64,000 nt of DNA from JAHEDH01 sp963753285 (GCA_963753285.1 CAVWBT010000013.1:191325-255324); one strand, 5' to 3'; shown: positions 17,147 through 26,512, counted from the first letter of the stretch. A program made the numbers and translations. Notes: generated by a model from the sequence alone, not told the origin.

Positions 17147-17875
17147 ATGACAAAGCGGCTCAGACTGCTCGGAATCGTTCTCTCCGTCATCGGCGTGGGG
17201 TTCCTCGCCGGCGGCGGGATCGCTTACCTCGGAGTCCAGGACGGATACACCTCCCTGGAAAAGTTCTCCGAAGCCCAGAACGTCACCCTGTCCTACAACG
17301 ACGCAGGCGAACTCGTCGACCGCGGCACCACCGAAGGTGCCCAGGCGATCCTCTCGCTGCTCCAGGACGACTGGGGCTACTCGGTCGACTTCGACGAACT
17401 CGACCCCAACGACCCACTCGTCAACACCGACACCGAATACATGGTCCAGATGGCCACCGTCGGCTACCACGTGCTGCACGGCACCCAGACGATCGTGCTG
17501 ACCGAAGACGCCGAGTACGACGGTGAGAGCTTCCCCGCCGGTGAGTACACGCTCACCGTCAACGAGGTCGGCAGCCCCGAGCGGGTCGCGGCCGGACTCG
17601 GCGGCTACTGGACCGACTTCGACCGGATGCACCCGCTCGAGGGTCCCGCCCGTGCCCAGGCATGGTCAGGAACGGCACACGGTCTGTTCGGTGAGCTCGG
17701 CGTCGGCACCGTGACACACAGCGCCCTGCAGCTCGGTATGGCACTCGCAGGTCTGTTCGCAGGCGTCGGGGCCACCACCCTCCTCGCCGGCGCAGGCATC
17801 ATCTGGGCCACCGGCTCCAAGGACGAGTTCGACAGCTTCGTCGAGAAGGCAACCAAGGAAACCACCCAGGTCTGA
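17147..17875 (+). CDS. Hypothetical membrane protein with N- and C-terminal transmembrane segments
   Basis: 242 residues from ATG 17147, chosen because AGGAGG at 17131-17136 precedes it. The ATG at 17117 has none. The N-terminal segment LGIVLSVIGVGFLAGGGIAYL is followed by about 150 extracytoplasmic residues rich in acidic and Thr residues (DFDELDPNDPLVNTDTEYMV, VLTEDAEYDGESFPAGEYTL). Two C-terminal helices follow (LGMALAGLFAGVGATTLLAGAGIIW). No family recognised. A strong terminator hairpin follows 24 bases after the stop. Confidence 0.78.
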   Translation: MTKRLRLLGIVLSVIGVGFLAGGGIAYLGVQDGYTSLEKFSEAQNVTLSYNDAGELVDRGTTEGAQAILSLLQDDWGYSVDFDELDPNDPLVNTDTEYMVQMATVGYHVLHGTQTIVLTEDAEYDGESFPAGEYTLTVNEVGSPERVAAGLGGYWTDFDRMHPLEGPARAQAWSGTAHGLFGELGVGTVTHSALQLGMALAGLFAGVGATTLLAGAGIIWATGSKDEFDSFVEKATKETTQV

Positions 17876-17898
17876 ACCAACACACAGACCCCAACGAA

Positions 17899-17929
17899 GA
17901 AGGCCCCCGACACCACGTCGGGGGCCTTC
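17899..17929 (+). terminator. Rho-independent-type hairpin after the 17147 gene
   Basis: A perfect 13-base stem, gaaggcccccgac / gtcgggggccttc, encloses a 5-base loop and ends in ttctcac. It lies just after the stop codon at 17875. Confidence 0.85.
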
Positions 17930-18248
17930 TCACGTCTCACGTCTCAGGTCTGCGGATTGTCAGGTCTCACGTCTCACGTCTCACGTCCGCCCCGTCTGAC
18001 GCTCTCAGGTCGGCGGATTGTTGTCCCCCCCACCGGCGTGACAGCCCGCCCCGCCGCCGCACTTGGGAGACGCATTGTTTGTCCCCCCACCGGGGGGACG
18101 GACCGCCCGCCGTGAAAGCCACCGAGCGTCAAACCTCCAAGATCGCATCAGGTGATCGGGCGGTCAGGGGGGCGTCGTGATACCCGCCGACACCACGGGG
18201 CTTGGTGGCCGCCGTGACTGCGGCAGCCGCCGTTCCAAACGCCAGCCC
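17930..18248. repeat. Gene-free stretch with short degenerate tandem repeats and a GC hairpin
   Basis: No gene is visible. The 7-mer cacgtct/gtctcac recurs about nine times between 17930 and 17990. The phrase caggtctgcggattgt at 17945 returns as caggtcggcggattgt at 18006. The phrase gtcccccccaccgg appears at 18024 and again at 18081, where it forms a perfect 8-bp hairpin with a 3-base loop (18081-18099). No spacers of constant length are present, so it is not a CRISPR array. Confidence 0.7.
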
Positions 18249-18809
18249 TCATGGCAGATACACCGCAGTGGCGGACATGACACTCCCACCGCTGATGGTG
18301 AGGTCCATGGCGATCGGCGTCCCGGGGATGATCCCGTAGACCGGTGGTCCGGCGTAGGTCCCGTCGTATAGGTCCAGCAGATCCGAGCCGGACACATCCA
18401 GCTGGATCCACGGTTGGTTGCCGTCGAGGACACGGACCACCGCCGCCGGGTCGAGGACATGCTCGAAGGTGCGTTCCTCCTCGTCGAGGATGAACAGGTC
18501 GTTCGGCAGTTCCTCGTCCTCGGTGATCACGCCTGCCGCGACCGCGGCGTCGTGCGCCGCCTCGCCGGTGAGCATCTCTGCGGGATCGATTCCCGTCCAG
18601 ATGGCGTCACCGCGCCGTTGCACCGTGACAAGGCCGAACCAATCGCCGTCTGCGAGCTGCTCCGGTCCCGGTTGAGGAGTCGGATCGGATGTGTCATCTG
18701 TGACGTCCACGTCTCCGGTCGAGAGCAGTCCGGCGCCCGCTGCGAGCGTCCCGATCGTCAGGAGCAGTACGGCACCGACCGCAATGGTCAGCTTCGTCGA
18801 TGTCTTCAT
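18249..18809 (-). CDS. Secreted or membrane-anchored protein of unknown function
   Basis: 186 residues from ATG 18809, preceded by AGGAGAGGAAC. The N-terminal hydrophobic segment LTIAVGAVLLLTIGTLAAGAGLL (residues 7-29) is a signal anchor. An acidic linker (DVDVTDDTSDPTPQPGPEQL) and a mostly beta domain follow (GDWFGLVTVQRRGDAIW, VVRVLDGNQPWIQLDVSG, IAMDLTISGGSVMSATAVYL). No family recognised. Its start overlaps the stop of the FAD oxidoreductase by 4 bases, so both are made together. Confidence 0.75.
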   Translation of the reverse strand: MKTSTKLTIAVGAVLLLTIGTLAAGAGLLSTGDVDVTDDTSDPTPQPGPEQLADGDWFGLVTVQRRGDAIWTGIDPAEMLTGEAAHDAAVAAGVITEDEELPNDLFILDEEERTFEHVLDPAAVVRVLDGNQPWIQLDVSGSDLLDLYDGTYAGPPVYGIIPGTPIAMDLTISGGSVMSATAVYLP

Positions 18810-20206
18810 CGATGTTCCTCTCCTGCCACGTTGCCTGCGAAGTTCTGGTTGGTGCGCAAACGGAAGAGACCGTCGGGGTCGATCCGAGCCTTGACCGCTG
18901 CGAGCTGTGCCGCGGCTTCGACGTCGAAGACCGCGTCGGAGTTCCGCTCTGCGAAGTTGAGGTACGAACCTGCGTTCCAGGGAGCGACCGCATCGATCAG
19001 GTGTGTGAGGGCCGTCTCGCTTGCTGCCTTCATCTCGGGATCGGCGGCCATTCCCACACCCATCAGGGCGTATGGAGCGGTGATGCGGGACAGCACGCCA
19101 CCGTGCGAAGCATGCCTCGCAAGGGCTCCACCGAGGTGCCGGATCTCCGCCGAGATCAGCGGAGATCCGGAGTCGACACCCACTCGCTCCACCAGCCGGG
19201 CGATCACGTCCCCCGAGAGCTCGGACAGGAGCGTGTGATGTGACACTCCGGGCGTCGGTCCTTCCGGGTCGCCGTGGAGCCGAACCAGTTCGGAGCACGG
19301 CATCACGCCGAACGTGTCGAGGACGGGCGCCGCCACTGTTCGGAGTCGTGCAATGTGGTTCTCGACCACGCTCGGGTCGCCGACGCCGACCGCACCCAAC
19401 GTCACGACTCGACGACCCCGGAACGGCTCGGGCACCTCTGGGATCGGAGGCAGGCTGAGGAAACGCATGATCGACGTGATCGACTCGTCGAGGTCGGCCG
19501 TCCACTCGGACCAGGCAGCGAACAGGCGAGGCGCGTCGACTGCATCCCAGGCGAGGGTTCCGCCGTATACGTGGGACACGGGCATCAGATCGAATTCGAT
19601 CCCCGTCACGACACCGAAGCCGGCGCCGCCACCGCGCATCGCCCAGAAGAGCTCGGGGTCCTGGTCGTGGTCGACCCGTCGGAGGCGACCATCGGCGGTG
19701 ACGAGATCGACCGACCGGACCGCGTTGCAGGCGAGCCCGTACCGGCGTGAGAGCCAGCCGATGCCGCCGCCGAGGGTGTATCCGACCACGCCGACGTCGG
19801 GGGACGATCCCGACAGCGGCGTCATGCCCGATCCGGCCAGGTCGTAGGCGACCTCTCCCCAGAGGGTTCCGGCCTGGACGGTGCACGCACCTTCGTGGAT
19901 GTCGATCGAACGCATCCTGCTGGTGCGAATCAGCATCGTGTCATCGAGATCGCCGTACGAGGCGGCGCCGTGCCCGGTGCCCTGAGCGATGACCCGGAGA
20001 CCGTGACCGCGAGCGACGTGCACGGCCGCAACGACCTCCTCGATGGACTCGGAGAACACCACTGCGGCTGGCTGCTGGTCGACGGCCAGGTTCCAGGCCT
20101 GACGGGCACCGTCCCAGCCGAAGTCGCCGATCAGGAACGTCTTCGAGCCGAGACCCATGCGGTCGAGATCGGAACGGATTGAGCGAGAGTGTGTGATGGT
20201 TGTCAT
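18806..20206 (-). CDS. FAD-binding oxidoreductase, berberine-bridge-enzyme (BBE) type
   Basis: 466 residues from ATG 20206. It is a vanillyl-alcohol-oxidase-fold flavoenzyme with the PP-loop VVAAVHVARGHGLRVIAQGTGHGA (FAD-binding, His in GTGHGA), VGVVGYTLGGGIGWLSRRYG, and the C-terminal BBE motif AGSYLNFAERN followed by LAAVKARIDPDGLFR. The Cys of bicovalent members (GxxC) is replaced by GGIGWLSR, and only the N-terminal His seems available for FAD attachment. Members oxidise sugars, alkaloids or polyketides, and the substrate here is unknown. It is divergent from a LysR regulator that probably controls it. Confidence 0.9.
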   Translation of the reverse strand: MTTITHSRSIRSDLDRMGLGSKTFLIGDFGWDGARQAWNLAVDQQPAAVVFSESIEEVVAAVHVARGHGLRVIAQGTGHGAASYGDLDDTMLIRTSRMRSIDIHEGACTVQAGTLWGEVAYDLAGSGMTPLSGSSPDVGVVGYTLGGGIGWLSRRYGLACNAVRSVDLVTADGRLRRVDHDQDPELFWAMRGGGAGFGVVTGIEFDLMPVSHVYGGTLAWDAVDAPRLFAAWSEWTADLDESITSIMRFLSLPPIPEVPEPFRGRRVVTLGAVGVGDPSVVENHIARLRTVAAPVLDTFGVMPCSELVRLHGDPEGPTPGVSHHTLLSELSGDVIARLVERVGVDSGSPLISAEIRHLGGALARHASHGGVLSRITAPYALMGVGMAADPEMKAASETALTHLIDAVAPWNAGSYLNFAERNSDAVFDVEAAAQLAAVKARIDPDGLFRLRTNQNFAGNVAGEEHR

Positions 20207-20303
20207 GAGGCGCACTGTGCGGGATCGTCGTCCTCGTGTGAAACATCGACTCGGTGTCGGATCGACATCTCCAGGTTGTGAATCGTCGTATTCTTCGCAC
20301 GGG
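20207..20303. promoter_or_regulatory. Divergent promoter region between the FAD oxidoreductase and LysR genes
   Basis: This 97-bp gap holds both promoters. A direct repeat atcgac occurs at 20247 and 20262, with a short palindromic core between (tcga ctcggtgtcgga tcga). LysR-type regulators usually bind such a shared region, but no unambiguous T-N11-A site can be assigned by eye. Confidence 0.4.
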
Positions 20304-21194
20304 ATGAACATCGAACTGCGCCACCTTCGTGCCGTCGTCGTAGTTGCCGAAGAGCTCAACTTCACGCGTGCGGCCGAACGCCTGTTCATCGCCCAGCAGG
20401 CGCTGAGCAATCAGATCCGACAGGCCGAGACCGAGTTGGGCGTGCGACTGTTCGATCGCAGCACCAGGCACGTCGCGCTCACGCCGGCAGGCGAAGAGTT
20501 CTACGAACGGGCGACGCAGATCCTCGCTTCGGTGGAGGACGCCGGACGAGCGGCCCAGGAGGCCGCACAACCGAGAACGGCGCTGAAGGTGGGCTTCGTG
20601 GCCTCGGTCGAGCACAGTGCCTTCGCCCACATCGTGGCCGAGTTCGAACGCCGCCGGCCTGACGTCGACGTGTTCATCACCTTCGGCGACACCACCGAGC
20701 CGACCGGTGGTCTGCGGGGCAGGGAAACCGACGTTGCCTTCGTCTACGGCCCCTTCGACCGGACCGGCCTGGAGACCGCCTTGCTCTTCACCGAGCCGCT
20801 CGGCATCGTCATGGCCGCCGACCATCCGCTCGCGGCGCTGGACGACCTGACCCTGGAGCGCGCCCTCGCCGAGCCGACCTTCGATTTCACGACCGGTGAT
20901 CGGGCATGGCGCGACTACTGGATGGCCATCCCCCACCGGCGAGGCAAACCCCCGATCGTTGTGGCTCACTTCAAGACGCTCGACTCGCTGGTCGAGGCAC
21001 TCAGGGCGCGACTCGGGATCCACACGGGAACACGATCCTTGGCGGACCTTGGCGGCGGCAGCCTCGTCTGGCGAGAGATGCCGGACCTGCAGCCACTCGA
21101 GCATTTCGTCGCCTGGCGGGCAGGAGACGACCGGAGTGAGGTGAAGGACTTCGTGGCGACATCGATGGAGAGCTTCTCGACTCCGGCTGCGTGA
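20304..21194 (+). CDS. LysR-family transcriptional regulator
   Basis: 296 residues from ATG 20304. The N-terminal winged helix-turn-helix is ELRHLRAVVVVAEELNFTRAAERLFIAQQALSNQIRQAE (shown here in two parts: helix 2 LNFTRAAERLFI and recognition helix QQALSNQIRQAE), followed by GVRLFDRSTRHVALTPAG. The LysR substrate-binding domain covers residues about 95-290. The length is typical. Family members sense a small molecule and often regulate the divergent gene, here the BBE-type oxidoreductase. Confidence 0.92.
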   Translation: MNIELRHLRAVVVVAEELNFTRAAERLFIAQQALSNQIRQAETELGVRLFDRSTRHVALTPAGEEFYERATQILASVEDAGRAAQEAAQPRTALKVGFVASVEHSAFAHIVAEFERRRPDVDVFITFGDTTEPTGGLRGRETDVAFVYGPFDRTGLETALLFTEPLGIVMAADHPLAALDDLTLERALAEPTFDFTTGDRAWRDYWMAIPHRRGKPPIVVAHFKTLDSLVEALRARLGIHTGTRSLADLGGGSLVWREMPDLQPLEHFVAWRAGDDRSEVKDFVATSMESFSTPAA

Positions 21195-21289
21195 CCGCGA
21201 CGGGGCGGGGTGGGTGCCACTGCGACTGTTGCACCCCAGCCGTACCCGGTCGACTCAGGAGAGCACCTCGAATCCCGTACGATCGGTCG

Positions 21290-22072
21290 ATGCCTTCAGA
21301 GCGCACCCCGATCCGTAGAGAGCCGCCTCCATTCCGTGAAGGCGTCGTCGCCTCCAGCGAGCTGGTCACTCCACGACTCGTCAGGGTCCGGCTGGCCGGG
21401 TCAGAGCTGGCCGAGCTCTCGATCGACGAACCCGCCGCGAGTGTCCGACTGCTGGTGCCGACTCCCGGCGAGGACGAGCTGATCATCCCGATCTGGAATG
21501 GCAACGAGTTCCTTCGCCCCGACGGATCGAGGCCGATCATCCGCACCCTCACACCGCGCTATCTGGAAGGTGACACCCTGACGCTCGAGATCGTGCTGCA
21601 CGAAGACGGTGCGATGTCGAACTGGGCCGCCTCGGCCCAGGGAGGCGAGCGTGCTGCGATCTCCGGCACCGGACGCGGGTACGGCATCGACCCGACCGCA
21701 TCCGGGTTCCTGCTCGCCGGCGACGAGTCCGCAATGCCTGCGATCAGCCAGTTGCTCGAATGGATCCCCTCGGATGCCGACGTCCGGGTGATCGTCGAAC
21801 TCGCTGCGCCGGAAGCCCGCGCCCCGCTGCCGTCGCATCCACGAGTGACGGTCGACTGGGTGGAGTTGCCGGCGGGAGCGCAACCCGGCGACGTTCTCGT
21901 CGGCGCCGTCGAGGCGTTCGAGATTCCAGACGGCTGGCGGGTGTGGGCCGCCGGCGAGGCGGCGGCGATGTTCCGGATCCGCAAGCACCTGTTCGACTCA
22001 CTCCGTCTCGAACGCAAGCACGCCACCGTCCGCGGCTACTGGAAGCACGGGCGCACCGGCCCCGGCGGGTGA
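21290..22072 (+). CDS. Siderophore-interacting protein (FAD/NAD(P)H ferric-siderophore reductase)
   Basis: 260 residues from ATG 21290. The FAD-binding barrel has IIRTLTPRYLEGDTLTLEIVLH (RxxTP-type FAD motif) and the NAD(P)H part has GFLLAGDESAMPAISQLLEW. The C-terminal SIP motif region is WAAGEAAAMFRIRKHLFDSL, ending VRGYWKHGRTG. Family role: cytoplasmic reduction of Fe(III)-siderophores to release iron. No siderophore transport genes are nearby. It follows the LysR gene by about 95 bases and may have its own promoter. Confidence 0.92.
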   Translation: MPSERTPIRREPPPFREGVVASSELVTPRLVRVRLAGSELAELSIDEPAASVRLLVPTPGEDELIIPIWNGNEFLRPDGSRPIIRTLTPRYLEGDTLTLEIVLHEDGAMSNWAASAQGGERAAISGTGRGYGIDPTASGFLLAGDESAMPAISQLLEWIPSDADVRVIVELAAPEARAPLPSHPRVTVDWVELPAGAQPGDVLVGAVEAFEIPDGWRVWAAGEAAAMFRIRKHLFDSLRLERKHATVRGYWKHGRTGPGG

Positions 22073-22157
22073 ACCGCGGCCATGATCAGGGACCTCCTCC
22101 CCTGGCTGTGATCGGTTCGAACAAGGACGATTCGGCCAGCCGAGCGAGGAGCCCCCA

Positions 22158-23537
22158 TTGCCGTACCGGACGATCATCGAGCCGTTCCGTATCCACACCG
22201 TCGAGCCGATCGACTTCCCCGACGCCGCCCAACGACGGGCGGCGCTCGAACGTGCCGGATACAACCTCTTCGAACTGCACGCCGATGAAGTGATCATCGA
22301 CCTGCTGACCGACTCGGGCACCGGGGCGATGTCGACCGCCCAGTGGGCCGGCATGATGCGCGGCGACGAGTCGTACGCCGGAAGCCGCTCGTTCTATCGG
22401 TTCCGAGACGCCGTCACCGCGATCACCGGCCTGAGCCAGGTGATCCCGACCCACCAGGGACGCGCCGCAGAGCGGATCCTGTTCCAGACGGCGGTGAAGC
22501 CGGGTGACGTCGTTCCCAACAACACGCACTTCGACACGACCCGGGCGAACGTCGAATTCCAGGGAGCGGAGGCGCGCGATCTCGTCACACCCGAAGCCCG
22601 GGACCGCAGCTCGGACTATCCGTTCAAAGGGAACATGGACACCGTCCGGCTTCGGGAGACGATCGCCGAGGTGGGGCGGCACCGAGTCCCCCTGGTCATG
22701 ATGACCGTCACGAACAACTCCGGTGGCGGTCAACCGGTATCGCTGGCGAACATGCGAGAGGTTCGAAGCATCTGCGACGAGCACGACATCCCGTTCTTCC
22801 TCGACGCCTGCCGGTTCGCCGAGAACGCCTGGTTCATCAAGACCCGGGAAGACGGCCAGGCGGATCGGTCACCGCGGGAGATCGCAGGGGAGATGTTCTC
22901 TCTGGTGGATGGTGCCACGATGTCGGCGAAGAAGGATGGGATGTCCAACATCGGCGGCTTCCTGGCGATGAACGACTCCGACCTGGCCGAGCAATGCCGC
23001 AACCTGCTGATCCTCACCGAGGGCTTCCCGACCTATGGAGGGTTGGCGGGCTACGACCTCGAGGCCGTCGCCCAGGGCCTCGAGGAAGCTCTCGACCCCG
23101 AGTATCTGCGATACCGGACGCGGTCGACCGCCTACCTGGCCGACAAGGTCGACCGGGCGGGAATCCCGATCATCAAACCGCCCGGCGGCCACGCCGTCTA
23201 TCTGGATGCGGCCGCCATGTTGCCCCACATTCCGCCGGCACAGTTCCCGGCCCAGGCGTTGGCGTGTGCGCTCTATCTCGAAGGGGGCGTGCGCGGCGTC
23301 GAGATCGGATCGGTCATGTTCGGCAAGCGACTCGAGGACGGGACCGAGGTGCCGGGACCGAACGAACTGGTGCGGCTGGCTGTCCCACGACGAACATACA
23401 CCCAGAGCCACATCGACTACGTCGGGGAGGTGTTGATCGCCGTTGCCGAGCGCGCACACGAGCTGTCAGGTCTGCGCCTCACGTACCAGGCGCCGTGGCT
23501 GCGTCACTTCACCGCGCGCTTCGAGGCGGTCGGCTAG
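22158..23537 (+). CDS. tnaA: Tryptophanase (beta-eliminating lyase, PLP enzyme)
   Basis: 459 residues starting at TTG 22158 with the ribosome-binding site GAGGAG 6 bases upstream. The PLP Lys lies in GATMSAKKDGMSNIGG. Other family blocks are YAGSRSFYRF, IPTHQGRAAERILF, VTNNSGGGQPVS and FFLDACRFAENAWFI. Tryptophanase and tyrosine phenol-lyase are close relatives. Here VEIGSVMFGK lacks the substrate-contacting Arg of the lyase, and the C-terminal LRHFTARF keeps the His typical of tryptophanase (Phe in the lyase). The reaction would be L-Trp to indole, pyruvate and ammonia. No tnaC-like leader is evident. Confidence 0.88.
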   Translation: MPYRTIIEPFRIHTVEPIDFPDAAQRRAALERAGYNLFELHADEVIIDLLTDSGTGAMSTAQWAGMMRGDESYAGSRSFYRFRDAVTAITGLSQVIPTHQGRAAERILFQTAVKPGDVVPNNTHFDTTRANVEFQGAEARDLVTPEARDRSSDYPFKGNMDTVRLRETIAEVGRHRVPLVMMTVTNNSGGGQPVSLANMREVRSICDEHDIPFFLDACRFAENAWFIKTREDGQADRSPREIAGEMFSLVDGATMSAKKDGMSNIGGFLAMNDSDLAEQCRNLLILTEGFPTYGGLAGYDLEAVAQGLEEALDPEYLRYRTRSTAYLADKVDRAGIPIIKPPGGHAVYLDAAAMLPHIPPAQFPAQALACALYLEGGVRGVEIGSVMFGKRLEDGTEVPGPNELVRLAVPRRTYTQSHIDYVGEVLIAVAERAHELSGLRLTYQAPWLRHFTARFEAVG

Positions 23538-23558
23538 ACCGGCTCGATCCGGCCGCGA

Positions 23559-23708
23559 TCAGCGGGAGTGTGCGAACGTCTTCTCGACCGTGTCGTTGTG
23601 TTCGACGTGTTGGGACTCACGCTTGGCGCGCTTGGCGGCCCGCTTCTCCTTCAAGCTCTTGGCCGGTGCCCTACGGGCCGGGTGTCCCGGACGGTTCTTG
23701 TTCGACAT
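23559..23708 (-). CDS. Small basic conserved hypothetical protein (49 aa)
   Basis: ATG 23708 is preceded by AGGAGG with 6-base spacing. The sequence begins MSNKNRPGHPARRAPAKSLK and continues EKRAAKRAKRESQHVEHND. It is highly basic and probably disordered at its N-terminus. Short proteins beginning MSNKNRPG are common in actinobacteria and of unknown role. The gene is convergent with tnaA and divergent from the 62-residue membrane protein gene. Confidence 0.72.
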   Translation of the reverse strand: MSNKNRPGHPARRAPAKSLKEKRAAKRAKRESQHVEHNDTVEKTFAHSR

Positions 23709-23873
23709 CGACGACCTCCTGTCACCGTCAATCGTCGCACAGCGCGACTGGGCCGTGCAGAGTCCTTCATCCCGACTGCAAGACCGCACGGCCCTTTGCA
23801 TGCTCGGTCCCGAACCCGGAACGTTTTCCCACCGATCGTCGTCAGACGGGAGAACAGCACGAGAGGAGATCCA

Positions 23874-24062
23874 ATGAACCATTCACTGCCCGTCACCGTC
23901 CTGACAGCGCTCGGAGCGCTCACCGTCCTGATCGGCTTCTTCGCCGCCGGCGAGCTCCTGGTCGCGGCGCTCGGCTTCGGCGCCCTCGTCGCAGCCGGGC
24001 TCATCCAGGCCCTGGACGCCGACCGACACGAAGCGATCGTTCAGCCGCTCAGGAAGATCTGA
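23874..24062 (+). CDS. 62-residue membrane protein, paralogue 1
   Basis: ATG 23874 follows GAGAGGAGA. The sequence MNHSLPVTVLTALGALTVLI continues GFFAAGELLVAALGFGALVAAGLIQAL, giving two adjacent hydrophobic helices and a short basic tail. A near copy lies at 26513, on the far side of the cyclase gene, with 38 of the first 48 residues identical. No family recognised. A terminator hairpin follows at 24085. Confidence 0.78.
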   Translation: MNHSLPVTVLTALGALTVLIGFFAAGELLVAALGFGALVAAGLIQALDADRHEAIVQPLRKI

Positions 24063-24084
24063 AGGACCGCATCCCGAACACGAA

Positions 24085-24109
24085 GGCCCCCGCTCTCTGT
24101 GCGGGGGCC
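24085..24109 (+). terminator. Terminator hairpin after the 62-residue membrane protein gene
   Basis: A 9-bp perfect GC stem (ggcccccgc / gcgggggcc) encloses a 7-base loop, followed by gttgtggttt. It lies 23 bases after the stop codon. Confidence 0.75.
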
Positions 24110-24215
24110 GTTGTGGTTTCCGCCGACCTGCCGCCGCCGAAGGCCATGAAGCCGCGTTTCGCGATTGGCGAAAACCGCAGCGGGTGCGCGCGGCCCACCC
24201 ATAGGATGGGCTTCG

Positions 24216-26259
24216 ATGTCGCTCGCTCCTGCAGTCCACGAACTCAGGAGCCGGCCTGGCGCCGCAGTCCGCGTTGGGATCTGGGTCCTGCACCTGTTGC
24301 TTCCGCTCGCCGCCTTGTGGTTGCTACTCGCCCAACCGGAACTCGACGTCACGTGGCAGCATCGACCCAGCCACTTCTGGCTCGTTCTGAGCGTCGCCGC
24401 GGTCAACGTCGGGCTCGCCCTTCAGATCTCGAGGGAAGCACATCGTCGCTCCGACGCCCGACTGCTCCTGGTCGGCTACGCATTCACGGTCGCCGCCGGA
24501 TTCCTCCTGCTCCATGCGCTTGCGACTCCGGGCGTGATCGTGACAGGCGCCAACGGCGGATTCGAGGTCGCAACGCCTGTGGGTCTGGCGCTCGCATCGG
24601 TCTTCTTCGTCGCGGCATCGTTCGACTTCTCGTCCGACGCCTCTGACCGCATCGTTGCCCGAGATCCCGTCATCCGATGGTCGCTGCTCGCGTTGATGGT
24701 CGGCTGGGCGGTCGTCTCGGTGGCCGAGTTGCCTCCGCTGGCCGAGTCGTTCGCCGAACGCGCCGAGGGGCCGCTCTTCTGGGCAGCACTCATCTCAGTT
24801 GGGCTGTACGCGGTGGCCGCTGTTCGATTCTTCGGATCGTATCGAAGGAAGCCCTCAGTGATGCTCCTCGCCCTCGTCACTGCTGCCGCCCTGCTGGCAG
24901 AGGCGATGGCCACGATCGTGTGGGCGAGGAACTGGCAGCTGTCGTGGTGGCTGTGGCACGTGCTCATGGCGACGGCGTTCGGTTTCGTAGCCTATTCGGC
25001 GTACTCGCAGTTCCGGCGGGAAGGGGGCTCGGCGGGGCTGTTCGACGGGATCGTGTCGGGAGACACGAGCGAGGCGATCAGGCAGGAGTACGGGGGGGCG
25101 CTCGAAACGCTGACCGACACGCTGCAGCGATCTGCACGCTCCGGGCTCACCGAGGAGGACCTGGACCTGATCATCGCCGGGCTGCGCGTGCGCTTCTCAC
25201 TCACCGAGGGCCAAGGCGAGGTGCTCGCTCGGGCGGCGAGATCGCTCGCCGCCGAACGCGATCAGACGGTCCGTCTCGGAGCTCTCGTCGAGATCGCCAC
25301 GAAGGCCGGTGTCGAGCGCGACGAGGACGACCTGCTCGAGACGACCATCGAAGTGCTCGCCAACCGCTTCGCTCCAGACGTGGTCCGGGTGGGCATCAGA
25401 TCGGCTGAGGGACTCTCGTACCCGGACCGGTTCACGACCGGGGATTGGCCGACGCAGGGCGACCGGTACACCAAGGATCTCATCGTCGGGACGGAGCACG
25501 CCGGAGTCGTCGAGTTCGCCCGCCCGAATGGATCGTTCCGGGAAGCGGACACGTCGATCATGAACACGCTCGTGTCCGAGATCGGCATCACCATCGACAA
25601 CGTCAGGCTCTATCGCCAGCTCGACGCCCTCTTCCGGACGTATCTGTCCCCGGATGTCGCCGAGACTCTGCGCGCCGATCCCGCTCAGGCGGGACTCGGT
25701 GGATCCATGGTGGAGCTGACCGCTCTGTTCGCAGACCTCCGTGGGTTCACCACGTTCACCGAGCAGACAGATCCCGGTGAGGTCATGGAGATGCTCAATC
25801 GGTACTTCGGCGACGTCGTTCCGATCATCCTCGGCAACGGAGGGACGGTCGTCCAGTTCGTCGGCGATGCGATTCTCGCCGTCTTCGACGCCCCTCGACC
25901 GCGGCCCGACCACGCCTTCCGGGCCGCCAAGAGTGGCCTGGCAATGCAGCGAGCGATCGCGGCGCAGACCGTAGGGGATGGCCGATGCCCCACGGTTCCG
26001 GATCGGCATCAACACCGGGGTCGCCCTGATGGGCAACATCGGCGCCGCCGAGTTCCGCAGTTACAACGTCGTCGGCGATGCCGTGAACGTTGCCTCACGG
26101 CTGGAGACGTCGGCCGAGCCGGGAACGGTCGTGATCGGTGAACCGACGTATCACGCGATCGCGGACAGGGTCGTGGCGCACCCACTGGGACCGTTGGAGC
26201 TGAAGGGGAAGAGCCGGCCGATCAATGCCTATCGCATTGACGAGATCCTCGACGAATGA
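24216..26259 (+). CDS. Class III adenylate/guanylate cyclase with 7-8 TM sensor and GAF domain, frame broken at 25974-25977
   Basis: Residues 1-280 have about eight hydrophobic helices (VGIWVLHLLLPLAALWLLLA ... WWLWHVLMATAFGFVAYSAY). Then come a linker, a GAF-like domain about 355-470, and a class III cyclase domain. Its metal Asps are in VELTALFADLRGFTTFTE and VVQFVGDAILAVFDAP. The frame from 24216 becomes nonsense after AIAAQTVGDGR. The next frame continues correctly from 25978 (FRIGINTGVALMGNIG, YNVVGDAVNVASRLE) to the stop at 26259. Deleting one G from the GGGG run 25974-25977 restores one protein of about 680 residues. It is flanked by two paralogous small membrane proteins. Nucleotide specificity is not certain. 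Confidence 0.85.
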
Positions 26260-26512
26260 CCAGGTCCGGAGCGTCGGCTGCCGTGCGGCGTAGCTGGACA
26301 CGCGTTACCCGGACGTTCTCCAGGCACTTCAAGACGTGTGCCCGAGACGGCGCCGCCCCGTGGCCCGGCAGACCCATGAGTGCATGGCACAGGAGGCCAA
26401 GCCACGACTGGCGGTGATTTCGGCCGCCTGGTTTGAGTCTTCGTCTGCCCGTGCGCGGGGAACCTCCCGAGACGGCGCCACGTCGGACCAGAGCAACACC
26501 GAAGGGAGAAGC

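Noticed and set aside
17930..18110. Possible CRISPR array
   Set aside because: Repeats are 7-16 bases and not separated by spacers of even length. No cas genes are near.
18810..19886. Upstream extension of the 18249 frame to 545 codons
   Set aside because: The extension runs antisense-frame through the FAD oxidoreductase. The ATG at 18809 has a good ribosome-binding site and a signal anchor.
22158..23537. Tyrosine phenol-lyase
   Set aside because: The end LRHFTARF carries the tryptophanase His, and the Arg specific to the lyase is missing in VEIGSVMFGK.
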